DNA of 64,000 nucleotides from Coturnix japonica. Its lineage: Eukaryota; Chordata; Aves; Galliformes; Phasianidae. The notes beneath the pieces are model-generated. The model had not been told where the DNA came from and searched no databases. It saw only the letters and a list, made by a program, of their open reading frames with translations. The stretch is taken from positions 2,475,141-2,539,140 of the forward strand of contig NC_029541.1 of NCBI RefSeq assembly GCF_001577835.2, given 5' to 3'. Both the position numbers and the translations under genes were made by a program. This document shows positions 1 through 11,878 of this stretch, piece by piece (positions within the stretch are counted from its first letter, which is position 1; every line of letters starts with the position of its first letter).

Positions 1-2480
1 ATGTAAAGGAATCTTGCATAAGTGCTTCACTTCTGTAAGGCACCCGTTTGGAAACGCTTCCTTTTAACTCTTGCCTCATGAAGTGAGTGGGAAGTGTTGG
101 TTGGTAAAGGTGGCACTGGGGCACCAACAGCTGTTGTCCCAGTTCATGAGCTGTCCCAGCTGCTGAATGTGGGGCTGGAGTCGTGGAGCAATATGAGTTT
201 AGAGCATAACGATGGCCCAAATCCCTCTGCAGCTCACTGTCCGTTTTGGTTGCCAGGATGAGCTCCAAAATTCCTGCTGGCTTTCAAAGAAGAAACTCAC
301 TAAAAACACAGCTGGTGCTTGCAGTGCTCAGTGCCCAGCACTGGGATGGCAGAGCAGCCCCTATGGTGCAGCTCAGGCTCACAACGTGCTCTGCTCTCTG
401 CAAACTCATGCTTGGGGTTTGCTGAGCTGAGGCTCAGAATTCAACTTCTCATGTGGTGCTGTGAAATCATTCCCTTGCATGAGTGAGGATGGGGGGTCTG
501 AGGCTCGAAACTCTGCCTGGACTTGGAATTCACAGTAGGAGCTTTTGCTCCTGGTGTTGGAACAGCCTGAACTCATCCTATCGGCATTAATAGAGGGATT
601 TAGGGGGGGGGGCTGCCCTGTGCTGGAGCCCTGCACAGGCTCTGCCCAAAAGCACAGCACAGCTGGAGCAGGAGGGGTGTGAGATGGCATCCCCCCCAAC
701 CTCCCCTCATTTTCTTAGGGCTCTGGGTTTTTAATTATTGCTTTTGCAGAGTGGAATTAACCTGATGGTCGTTTGTCTTCTTGATACAAGGGATGTAGAA
801 TGCACTTCCTGAGGTCTGGAAAGCCATCCTTCAAGTCAGAGGGTGCTGCAGTGAACTGGGAGTTTGTTGGCATTGATACAGCACTGCATCTTATGGAGGT
901 CAGCTTGGACCTCTGGGTGTGGATCCTCTCTTGGGTTGCAATGGAGCCAGGTGTGCTGAGTGCTCCAGGAACTGAGAAAAAGCAAGATAATCACTTTCAC
1001 AATCAGTATTCATGCTGAAAAGCAAAGGAGCTTCTGTGATGCTTCTGACCTCGTTTCACACCTGAGCACCTGAGACAGGAGGGAGCTTTGCTGGGGATGC
1101 AGGGCCAGGGAGGTGCTGGGTGCTACATCATGGCACTACATCTGGGTGCCCTTTAGAGGGGCATATCAGTTTCACACCATGGGGATGTGGGGTTCAGAGC
1201 CACTCTGAGGTCTCCTCCTTCTCCGGGTATCTCCTTTGAGGATGCTTCCCAAGGGTTTGTCTCTTCAGATCCCCCCCAGCTCCTGTGTGGGGTTGAATAG
1301 TGCCCTCAAGAGCATCCAGGTGCTGTGTTGGGGGATGGGATGACCCTTTAGTGTACCCCCAAAGGCAGCGCTGGGTGCCCCAGTCTGGGGGTGTGAGTGT
1401 GTGATGGATGTCATACAGCTGCAGGCAGTTTTGGCACTTTTGGGAACATCGAAACGAGCTGTTCAGTGCTTTATAAAGACATCCCATTATTTGCAATTAA
1501 TATTTAACTCCAGTAATGAGTGTGGCACCAGCAGTGCTGGGCTTGCAGGAGAGGTGTCTCAGGGATGTCTCAGTGCACATTGCTCCATCACTCCCAGCCT
1601 CCCTACAGGCTCAAGGCTGCTTCCTTCCCATGCATCTCGCTCCCTTGCTGCAAAACCCCATATGGGATCACTAGGTGCTGTTGGAAGGTCAGTATTTAGG
1701 GCTCTACAAACCATGGACTCCTGCAAGAGGGAGGCTACGAGCACCTCGTGCCACCGGCTGATAAGGAGCAGCTGCCCTCGTGCTCTTCCTTCCCATGCTG
1801 CTGAAGCACAGCACAAGCCACAGGCAGGATGTGGGAGGTTGCTGTGGGTTTGGGATGAAGGAAGGCTGTGCAGAAGGACAGTGGTGTGTGCTTAGGGCTG
1901 AGCCATCCTGCTGCCCATCACTTCTGCCTCTTTGGGTGTCCCACTTGCTGGTCCTGTGCCCATGTGTTCCCCCAGCTGCTAATGACACCTCATTTCTGTG
2001 AGCTGTTGGGCTCCTCGCAGGCTGGGAGGTGCCTCTGCTATTTACTCACTGCTGGGACTCTCAAGTCCCATCTTTCTGCTGGCCTCAGTGATTCCAGCAC
2101 TCAGCTGTCTGCTCCCTGTTTCCTTCCTTCCTTCCTTCCTTCCTGCCTTCCCACTTGGCAGCTCCAGTGCAGCACGGTGCCAACCTGGGCTCTGTTCTGC
2201 AGGATGCAGATGCTGCCCGTGCAGAGCACAGTGCAGGGCATGGAGGAAGAATGCAGATCCATGCAGGTAACAAAGGGAGGTCCTCATCCCTCTTCTGCCT
2301 TGGAATGTGCAGGATGGGTTACTAGAGATGGTTCCTCTTGAGCTACAAAGTGCAGACATCTCCTGCTGATACCTGTGCCATCAGCTGCCCTGGGGCTGAG
2401 AACACAACGTAGTGCTGTGGTGCAGATGTGGCTCTCATGCAGGTAATTCTTTCTTTCTCTCTTTCCCCTTCCTGCTCCAG
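1..2480 (+). other. MFSD4A: Intron of MFSD4A upstream of its first visible exon
   Basis: I see no coding exon here. The first recognisable MFSD4A exon starts at 2481 after a tctccag-like acceptor and begins with the last base of a split codon, so the previous exon (encoding roughly the first 77 residues by comparison with the human protein) must lie left of the window. None of the expected N-terminal sequence appears in any plus-strand frame. The stretch contains a G run near 603-612 and a short TTCC tract near 2121-2144. Open frames of 60-160 codons here look like chance. Intron identity is inferred from the split codon at 2481. Confidence 0.7.
2121..2144. repeat. (TTCC)n microsatellite
   Basis: About six perfect TTCC units lie in the intron before the first visible MFSD4A exon. 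It is a short simple repeat with no visible function. Confidence 0.8.
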
Positions 2481-5400
2481 GTTGTCTCAGTCATTGTTTG
2501 CTCTCTTCGCCTCGTCCCTGGCCATCTCCCTGGTCTTTGCCATCATCCCACTATGCCACAATGTGGTGGTGTTGGCTGTGGTCATGGCAGTTGCAGGCCT
2601 GGCCATGGGTTGCATCGACACCATCTCCAACATGCAGCTGGTAAAGATCTACCAGAAGGACTCTGCCATCTTCCTGCAGGTGAGCACAGAGCCCATGACC
2701 GCCCCGACTGCGCTTCCTCCTCTTCCATGACCACAGCCCTGCCTTATCCCACAGGCTCTGCATTTCTTCGTGGGCTTCGGAGCTCTGCTGAGCCCCCTGA
2801 TAGCCGACCCCTTCCTCTCTGACACCAACTGCATCCTATCCAACGGCACGGCCAACACGTCCACCAACCTGCCCCACATCCGCAAGTCCCTGGTGCCTCA
2901 CCACCCGGGCAACCTGTCCCACTACGACCTGCCCATGAAGGGGATGGTGGTCACACGCGTCTCCTACGCCTTCTGGATCATGGCTCTCATCAATGTAAGT
3001 GGATGGGATCTGGGGTGTCATTGGTAGTAATGGAGGAGGTGTGAGGACAGATTAGATATCAGGGTGTCCAGCTGAGCTGTGTGCATGGCGGCTGCTGATG
3101 AGAGAGGAACAGGCACCAGAACTGCTGGGCAGTGACTGTGCAATGCAAGGTTGGATGCTCCCTGCCCAGCAGCAGCTTTAGTTACCTCTGACGCTGTGTG
3201 TGCCGTGGGAAATGTGCTTTTAATTACACCAGGGCATTGCCTACTTCGCCAGTCTGTCTTGAGCAAGATAATTGAGTTTTGGAGCATTTAATATCTGTTT
3301 TGAATGTGACCATTCAGGACACAGCACTCGGTGCTGACACCCCAGGGAAGTAGATGGGATGAGCGAGCTGTAGGAATGGAAACCAGGACCAGCAACCAGT
3401 GTTGTTATTGCTTTTTAAACGGCCCAAACCACAGCTCCACACCCGTATTCACAGCGCTGTGTGTATCCTGTATGGCTGCAATGATTCATTTCCATGCCTT
3501 GCTTTGTTTCGAGTTGAAATGTCTCAGTTTGACTTTGGCATCGGTGGGGTGTAAAGCTGACAGAATACTCCGATTCGGTGCCATTGAAGCAAAATGTTTT
3601 TGCTGCAGTTATCAGATGAAATCCAATTGGATGAGTCTGGGAATGAAAGAAATTTGGCTGGGAGGAAAATTTGGGGCTTTTTCATCCAGATCTGGAATAC
3701 TTTAAAATTCAGTTTCCCACAGAACGGAAATATCCTCATCCAAAAGGGGCTGGAAATTGGAGCAATGTTCCTCTATAGGGCCGTACTTGTCCTGATGGTG
3801 TCTGTACTGGGGGAGTGCTGGGCTGGGAGCAATGCTGGGATCTGAAATGGGAACTGGAGGTGTATCCACACTGAGCCGCACAGTGCAATGAATCATTGAG
3901 CTTATAATGATTAATAACCTGCAAGGGGTGAGGGTGATGTCTTCTTTGGTTCTGTGTATGGGGCTGGGATGGGGCAGTGTGGGCTGTCCCAGTGCTGGGT
4001 GATGTGTGCCCAGGCAGCGTGTTGGCACTCAGCTCTGTTTGCTCCTCTCCACCTGCCTGTGTAATGAGCAAAGTGCTTCCCAGGACACTCTGTCCCTGTG
4101 TACAGCCTGGGTTCAAGGCCAAGCTGTGCCACAGGGTCACAGCTTTTGGGAATCTCTCAGGAGAGAGCCAAAGCTGAGAGCCATCAGTGACCAGCCCTGT
4201 GGGGTCTGGGCTCTTGTGCACACAAGACACCATCAGCTTTGAGATATATGGATACAGAGCAAGGGAGCAGCTTGCTTTGGAGATGAGGATGCATGCATGG
4301 TCCCATTGGGAACTGAGGACCCCAGCACTGTGCCCTCCATGCAGGCATTGAGTGCTCCTGAAGTGCCTGGAGCTGTTATCTCTATGGCCAGTCCCTCTGG
4401 TTTGTTTTTCTTCTTCTTTTGTGTGTGTGTGAGGTTTCTTTCTTTTTTTTTTTTTGCAAAATTTGCAATTTAGAAGAATAAAATCTGGTCCTGACCTCCG
4501 GAAGGATTAGAACTATCAAGCAAATGCATTTTTCTTCCATGGGACCGAACTCACTGTTCCTATTCCCATTGTTCCCAGAACAATGAAGTCCTCATAAATG
4601 AATTCAGGCGAGAGAGGCGGGTGTAAGGGGGGGGGAATTCTCCATACATTTAAATAATGCCACAAGCCAACAAAAAGCAGGAAATTTGGAGCTCGAGCTC
4701 ACACTTGCTCACAGACATGGAGAAAACAAGAGCTGGGCGGCTGGAGAGTGAGCTGTCACTTAGGATTTCCTGGCTTTCTCCCCATTTGTTGCAGAATAAA
4801 CAGCACTGGAGGAGGAGGCTGCTCAGGGGCAGACCCAGCTTTTCATTTACTTCCCTCTATTTTCATTCCCCTTAACAAAAAGAAAGAGCAGTCCCTCTGG
4901 GTTTGTAGGCACCACCAAGTCGGGGTGCGTGCAGGGGGTCCCAAGGGCAGGGCTGAACTCACTGTCCCCATGTTTTGTCCCTATGTGGGGATGCTGAACA
5001 CTAGCACAACCCATGCAGTGCTGAGCATGGGGTGTGGATATCATGCAGCCGTGGATCAGAGGGTGCCTCCATCCCAGGTCCTGCAGCATAGGCTGGGCTG
5101 AGGGGCTGTTTGCAGCTGTCTGGCTGCAGCCGTTGGCCTGGGAACCAGCTCATCTCTTATGAGATGCTGAGCAACCCCTGCTAATGGCTGGAGATGGGCA
5201 AAGCAGGTCTCAGAGCAACTTGCTTGTTCCCCACAGTTTCAACCAAAGGATTCTCATTCATATCTCTCTTCTCTCCATAGGCAAAAACCCTTTTACTACT
5301 AATCTTTGGGTAGGGGCAGATGTGCATTGAGTTGGATGGTGAGGAACGCAGAGATGTGGCACTGAAGGACGTGCTTAGAAGGGATGGGTTGGGCCCCCCA

Positions 5401-8400
5401 AAACACCCTTGTGAATGAGGAACTACAGTTATTTGTGCTGTGCATTGCCCTTACCTGCTCCTCTCTGCTCCTCCCCAGCTGCCGGTGCCCATCGCTGTGT
5501 TCTTCCTGCTCTATAAGGAGCGCATGGTGCCGTGCTTCAATAGCAGCAGCCACCCACTGCTGTCAGCAGACGAGCTGGCGATGGAAGCTCGTCCCGTGGA
5601 GAAGGATGATCCATCCACCTCTGTGCACAGAGCCCACGCTGCAGGAGGTGAGCTGCAGGCACCTCGCTTATGGCTCTGGGGAATGGGGTGAGCTGAGGGA
5701 GGAAACAGCCTTCATTCTGAACGTCTCCATGGTGGTTAACAAGCGAGCTTAATTGCTATTGTCTAAGGAGAAAACTTTCCAAAACATACATGAATGGAAT
5801 CCAAAAGTGCCCAGATGATCCCATCGGTTTGGTGCTCAATTGGAGATGTGTTGAGGTGCTGCAAGGAATGTGATTAAAGCTGTGGGTTCTCTGGTGTCCA
5901 GTAAGGTTGTGTTCATCCAACAGCACTCCCCTTAGCTGAGGCATTAAGTGTTTCTTTCCTCAACCCAGCTGCCCCTTTTCATGCAACCCATCCGAGCTTC
6001 ATGTTCTACTCATCTCCATCCTTTTCTTACACACATTTGAGAGCAATCCTTAGGGAAGCAGGATGCTCTGTGCTGGCAGAGGTTACAGCACTGCATGTTG
6101 TTCACAGTCCCTATGAATCCCTGTCCTGCAACTGAGCACAAAGCAAATCCCCACTGCGGGCTGGCAACTACCCAGCCCCAGGGGGACCTTCCAGCTAAGT
6201 TTGCTTTGCATTGTGTTTCACCAGGTCACGATGACTTATTTAGCTGCTGCCAAAGCAAAAACTTCAGAGGGGCTTCTTACACCTACTTCGCAGTCCACAT
6301 CACTGGGGCTCTTGTTCTCTTCATGACTGATGGGATCGTGGTGAGTTCAGCCGACAGAAGGATCTTGTCTGAGCAAAGCTATATGGCTTCCTTCCTTCCA
6401 AATAGCTTATAACAGCCTATACCCAGAGACATCCATGCATCCCCTGTGTGCAGTGAGCTGGACCTGATGCAGCAGTCAGGTTCCCAAGGTAGCTCATTAA
6501 AAGCTGATGGCTCTGGCTGACACGTTCCCTGCTTCTTAGGAGGATTGCTTGCCTTCTCATGGGTGCTGTGTTGTTGCAGCTAGATGGCTACTGCTCCTCT
6601 CTTAGTGTAGAGCTGGAGTTGTGATGGTGTCCTTGCAAGTAAGGGCTCGCGATGTTTATTCAGATGAGGAAGGCTCATTTGGCTGCTGTTCTTACAGTTT
6701 TGTCTCAGTCTACTTGTGGTAAAATACAGCTGAGTCTCACTAAGGCCTTAAATAGGATCTGGGAAGATGAGTGGGGTTACACCAAGCAGCTGTCAGAGAC
6801 AGCTCTAGAGCCTCTCTAGGGCTTCCATCTTCAAGGCTGACTGACTTTGAGTTCTTGCTGTGAAATGTGTTCAGAGTATGCAATTCCAAGACAGTCCTAA
6901 GGGGAAAGAGAGCATCTCTATGGGTAAGAGCTTAGCACGCACTTTACCTGGTGCAGCTGTTCAATGGTGCCCTTTTAGGTGTCTCAGTCCTGTGTTCTAC
7001 TTCTGTCTCCAGCTGCAAACTCTTGGGAATAAGGCTCATTGAGGTTCAGTAGCAAATCCAAAGACAGGCTCTCCTCAATATTTAAGGACAGGTTGAAGTT
7101 AAGGTTGCAAAGCCTGGCAATCATCACATCACCATGACGTGCTGTTCTGTTTTTCCCTACAGGGAGAGTACTCAGGCTTCATTTACAGCTACGCCGTGGA
7201 AGAGCCTCTCTCTGTAGTGCACAAGGTGGCTGGTTACCTGCCCAGCCTCTTCTGGGGGTTCATCACACTGGGCAGGCTCATCTCCATCCCCATATCCTAC
7301 CGAATGAAGCCAGCAACCATGGTCTTTATCAATGTGGTAAGGCTATTCCTACCTTCCTCCTTTTTGCCTCCAAGATGCTGTCTAGTTTTGATGCCAAACC
7401 TGGGTTAAATCTGCACCAGGCAGTGTGACAAGCACACCAATAGGGTGAACTGCATCACTGTCTCTATGTGATTGTGACTGATGTGCAGGAGGTAGCTGAC
7501 ACCTGCAGCATGGCTGTACTGCTTTACTAGTTGCTTTCAGAAACTTCAAGCTCAGAAAACCATCTGCCAGCTTAATTTATTTTCATATCATCTTCTCTGG
7601 CATCCACGGGGAAATCAATGTGCCAGCCATGGGGAAAGGAAGGCAGCTAGATTGGAAGTTCTCTGCTTAGACTTTAGTGGTTGCCTCCTCACTTCCTTTT
7701 AAAGGCAATAATATCACCCAAGGACAAAAACACACTTATATTTCATGCAGTGCTTGCGAGTTGGTACTGCTGCATGTAGTCACACAGAGCATCTCTTGGC
7801 AGTCGTTCTATAGCAAATTCAGTTTGAATTCAATTTCTTTGCAATCCAAATTATTCCTGTATATATGCAAACGACCACCACCAGAACCTGAATATTGAAT
7901 AAAGATATCTTAAGTTGGTATAGAAGAGCTCCCTCTGCTGCCTCCCTGTGCCATAGTTACCAGCACAGCTGGGTTGTTCTTGCTATTACACTCTCCAGCC
8001 TGCTGAGTAAGGTTTGTTAATGATCGAGACTGCTGCCTCCATAGTATTTACTTAATTTTAATTCAGCATTTGCCCTCCTGCTGACTCTGTGCTTGTTGCT
8101 TACAGGTCGGGGTCCTGATAACCTTCCTCCTGCTCCTGATTTTCTCCTCCAGCGTTGTCTTCTTGTTTGTGGGGACAGCATCTCTGGGTCTGTTTCTCAG
8201 CAGCACTTTCCCCAGCATGCTTGCCTACACTGAGGACATCCTGCAGTACAAAGGTGAGTGGGGATCTGGGCAGGCCTGGCAGACTCTGAAAGCAGGCAGG
8301 CATTCAAGCCTAGAGCTCAGGTACTGTGACACCCCTCCTGCTTTAGGGATGCTTAGGAGGATTGGAAGAAAGGTCTGTTTTTTGAATACAGTTTTCATTC

Positions 8401-9945
8401 AAGCTTGTAGTTGGCAAAGCAGACTGTAGAAATCCCAGATTTGCTGCACTAATAACTTCCACAGGCAGAGATCCAGACTGCTTCTTATTTCCTGCAGCTT
8501 CAGGGCTCTCAGACAAGAATGTCAGTTCTGAAAGCATCATCCAGGTTATCAGTGAACTGAAAAATCTCAGAGTTTGGCCAGCTCCTATAGGAGGTCTCTG
8601 CTAACCTCAGCTTCTAGGATAGTGATATAGAAGAATGAAAACCTTTACAGCAAGAAGCAACAGCACCACTGCTGGTGGGGACAAGTGACAGAACAGATGT
8701 TTTTTGTCTTCAACTTTTTCCTTCCTTTACTCCCACAATTCGGCCACACGCTTAGATGGAAACTTCCACTGAGTATTTCTCATTCTCATCCAGAGAGGTC
8801 TGTGAAAAAGCAATTTGAAGTAGCTGCAGGCTGGACCTGCTGGCTGTCGCTATCACTTGTGCCGTTTCTTTTCAGGCTGTGCCACAACTGTGTTAGTGAC
8901 AGGAGCTGGAATTGGAGAGATGGTACTACAGCTGCTGGTGGGATCGGTGAGTGTGGGCAAAGGGAGAAGATGAAGAGTGCCAAAACCTGCCTGAACTTCA
9001 CTAGAAGTCTTAATCCAGGTCTAAGGCAGCTGCTTGCCCTGTGTTATCAAAAAGCAAAGTCCTCACCAAATGCCAATTAGGTATTCAAATGCTATGATGA
9101 CAGGTCTGATGCTTTTTCTTTTCTCTCCAATCGCAGATCATACATGATCAGGGCAGCTACAGTTTCCTGGTCTGTGGGATGATCTTTGGAGGCTTGGCCT
9201 TTACCTTCTATTCTTTCCTCTTGTTTTTCCACAGGATGTACCCCAAGCCCTCATCAGGTAAGAAAGCACCGGCACTCAGCCCTGCTTTATAATAAGAGGA
9301 ACAATGGCATATGCATCAATACATAAGCAGGGTGCAGCACTTCAGCAAAATGAAAGGAAATGTTTGTTTTACTGCTGCTTCCTGTCCCCTCTTCCTGCCT
9401 TGACTTGCCCACAAAGCCTTGGCAGCCACAGCTCAGGGTTTGCTTTCTTTGCTGTTGGAGGAGCAAGGAAAAAAAAGGATATCACAGAGGAGCTACAAAC
9501 CAAATAGGATACGAGCTGTGCTACCACTGCTATGCTACTGCATAGCTAGCAGGAGCAAGCCCTACCAGGGCAGACTGCACAGGGCTGTTCCCTGGTTAAA
9601 ACCCAAGGAGCAACTGTCTGCCATCCAAAGGGGACTGTCAGGCTCTTGAGAAAAGCTTCATTGCTAAGAGATTTCTCTTACCTGCTCTATCAGTCTACAT
9701 GTACTATATTCCTTCTTTAAGCACCTGTCATGCAGGAGAACTGCATGACAGACAAATAACTAAACCCAAGTTACTGGAAATTGAGGCATTTCTTCCAGGA
9801 TCAGCAAAGCAAAACAAGTGGGATGGGGTGGATGATAGAACTGGCACTTTCAGATGAAGTAGCTGATGTCCATTTTGCAGATATGGATGCTGTCTCACCT
9901 GACAAACCAGCAGTGATGGATGATACCGGACAGTATCAGCGCTGA
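2481..9945 (+). CDS. MFSD4A: Major facilitator superfamily domain-containing protein 4A, 5'-truncated by the window
   Basis: Nine coding exons: 2481-2679, 2755-2994, 5479-5647, 6225-6340, 7163-7336, 8106-8253, 8876-8946, 9137-9257 and 9881-9945 (TGA at 9943-9945). All junctions are GT/AG and the reading phase is kept throughout, giving about 433 residues; the human protein is about 514, so roughly 77 N-terminal residues are off the left edge. Diagnostic blocks matching human MFSD4A from memory include AGLAMGCIDT in the first exon, HFFVGFGALLSPLIADPFLS in the second, ITGALVLFMTDG, GYLPSLFWGFITLGRL, LFVGTASLGLFLSSTFPSML, and a QYQR C-terminus. The translation is rich in hydrophobic spans, as expected for a multi-pass membrane carrier. 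The loop in the second exon carries several N-glycosylation sequons (NGT, NTS, NLS). The MFSD4 family is related to glucose-transporter-like carriers; the substrate is not evident from sequence. The intron at 2680-2754 is only 75 bp. The first visible codon is split, probably AC|G for Thr. Confidence 0.95.
2995..5478 (+). other. MFSD4A: MFSD4A intron, 2.5 kb
   Basis: Donor gtaagt at 2995, acceptor ccccag ending at 5478. It holds a short GT tract with a poly-T run near 4420-4457 and a G run near 4629-4636. I see no coding exon, RNA gene or recognised transposon in it. Confidence 0.8.
5648..9880 (+). other. MFSD4A: Remaining MFSD4A introns
   Basis: Introns at 5648-6224, 6341-7162, 7337-8105, 8254-8875, 8947-9136 and 9258-9880 alternate with the exons listed for MFSD4A. 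I see nothing else recognisable in them. Plus-strand AATAAA occurs inside the 7337-8105 intron near 7895; with no sign of a terminal exon there I treat it as incidental. Confidence 0.75.
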
Positions 9946-10985
9946 AGAAGTGGCCGTGCCCTGGAAAAGCAATAAAACAGCACACAATTAAGGATGATTT
10001 CGCACTTAATGACTAAATCATGCAAGTTTTCTACAATCAAAAGCACACTAGATAGATTGGGTAAGTCAGAATCAAGAAAACATCCTAGAACAACACGGCA
10101 AGCTCAGCACAAGTTGCCTGTGCCACGTGGACCAAAAAGACTGTAAACATCAGAATGACCCTACACCCAAAAGGCTTTGAATATGGCAGGGATGATGTTG
10201 AACTCCTGCAAAGAGCTTTCACACAAAGAAGGTCTATTTGTTCCAGATGAAGGATTTTGATCATCTCCTGGCTTAAGTCATTGAACTCGACAGGTTTTTC
10301 TTCTGGTCTGTGAAGTACAGGAGGCCTTAAAAACGCACAGCACAATACTGGCTTATAATTCCTTCTTGGTGCAACACGGGAATATATGCAATCACCATGA
10401 ATACTTCCAGAATAATTCCGCCATTGGTAGAACCCACCAAGTGCACAGTGGTAGCAGGATCTATCTATATTTGCACAGTTGATTCTTGTCTAATACACAG
10501 TACCAGACACATTCACTAAGACGGTGTCTTATTCAGCATGCTGGGGCCTCTTGATTATTAAAAATCATTAGCTTTATTTTTTTGTTATTAAGAGTCAAGA
10601 ATGAGTTACGAGTTGTGATGGTTTGTTTTGCTTTAAGTCATTATTTTAGCTGCTACAGTTGCAGTGTCTTTTAGGGCAGTTTTATTTCTAGCTTCCAGTC
10701 GAAGCTTAAACAGAGGTATTTGGGAGCCAGACTCCAGCTGCTTATTCTGTGCAATACTTACTATAAAAGGTGCCTTCTGTAAGGTACTTTTATACCCCCA
10801 TGCATGGCCTATTACAAGCAATGAAGAAAGGACTGGCTTTAGGAGAATGTAAAGCTACATGCATCTATTTCTTCAGTGAGTGATTGGACATGTACTTTTT
10901 GCTTTAACTGCTGTATGTGGATGTACATATGTACGTGTGTATATAAAGCTGTGTTTAATTAAAGGTGATTTATTGATTGCTAGAT
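9946..10985 (+). other. MFSD4A: Probable MFSD4A 3' UTR
   Basis: Sequence downstream of the MFSD4A stop has no coding potential. A proximal AATAAA lies at 9971-9976, only 26 bases after the stop, and a variant ATTAAA at 10958-10963 is followed by T-rich sequence. A long 3' UTR ending near 10980 or a very short one are both possible; transcript data would decide. It faces the ELK4 3' UTR tail to tail. Confidence 0.45.
9971..9976 (+). terminator. MFSD4A: Poly(A) signal AATAAA, proximal MFSD4A
   Basis: Canonical hexamer 26 bases after the MFSD4A stop codon. Use is inferred from position only. Confidence 0.4.
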
Positions 10986-11854
10986 TCTCAGCATGACTGG
11001 ACTCAGGTAACTGAAACCCTCAGGGGGCCAGGACCATCTGTTAGCACCTCCAACAGTTCTGCTCTCATCTTTAGACTGAATCTATCAGCTGCTAAGCCTT
11101 GCTTGGAGAAATAGGAAGTCTAAGCAACAGCTCTTACCTTCCATCACTGTAGAAACCCTCACTGAAGGGAAGACCTGCTGACCTGCCTTTAACTCATTGA
11201 TTCCCAGAGCAGTAATTCTTCTCTGGAGCCACAGGATGTCACTGTTACTCTCCTTGAGAGAGCTGGGATGAAAAAGAAGGGGTGAACTACAAGGAGGAAA
11301 AGAAAATAATCTGTCCTTAATTAAGCTCCTCCCACTATGAGAACATTCTCTCCATTGCAGGAGAGGAAACGAGCGTGAAACAATAAACTGAGAAAGTCTG
11401 TTTTGAAAAACATCCATGTAGATACACATACGTCAGCCCAAGTGCTGTCAGCTAATTGGAAAAAGAAGTACCTAATTGTGTCTTTGCAGATGGGTGATGA
11501 CTAGAGCAGTGTTTCTTTTGGTTAAGGTGTGCTTTGCAACTCATCTTCCACTTTGCCTTTAGCACTACATAAAGAAAGCAGCCACTCACCAAAAGGAGAC
11601 CTTCATTCATCAGGAGGTGCAGGCAGCTGATCTGGCCCACATTGAACACAGCACTGCAAAGCTGGCATCCATCTGCATTCAAGCAAAACGTGAGGGATCC
11701 TTTGCCTCTGTGAACAAGACAGGTTAACTCAAGGTCCGACCAACTCTCTCATTAGCACAGTCATTAATTAGCACAGAGCAGGTTGCCCCACAGCTGCCAC
11801 TTTCAGTTTCCTCCACTGTAAAAAAAAACCAAACCAAACAGCCAAAAAAGATCA
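10986..11854. other. Spacer between convergent MFSD4A and ELK4
   Basis: Unique-looking sequence between the two inferred 3' ends. I see no gene, repeat or RNA signature. Its limits depend on which poly(A) sites are used. Confidence 0.4.
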
Positions 11855-11872
11855 GGAAGTTTGTTAAAAATA

Positions 11873-11878
11873 TTTATT
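11873..11878 (-). terminator. ELK4: Poly(A) signal for ELK4 (AATAAA on minus strand)
   Basis: TTTATT on the plus strand reads AATAAA on the minus strand, beyond the long non-coding stretch after the ELK4 stop. Cleavage would fall near 11855. Confidence 0.45.
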
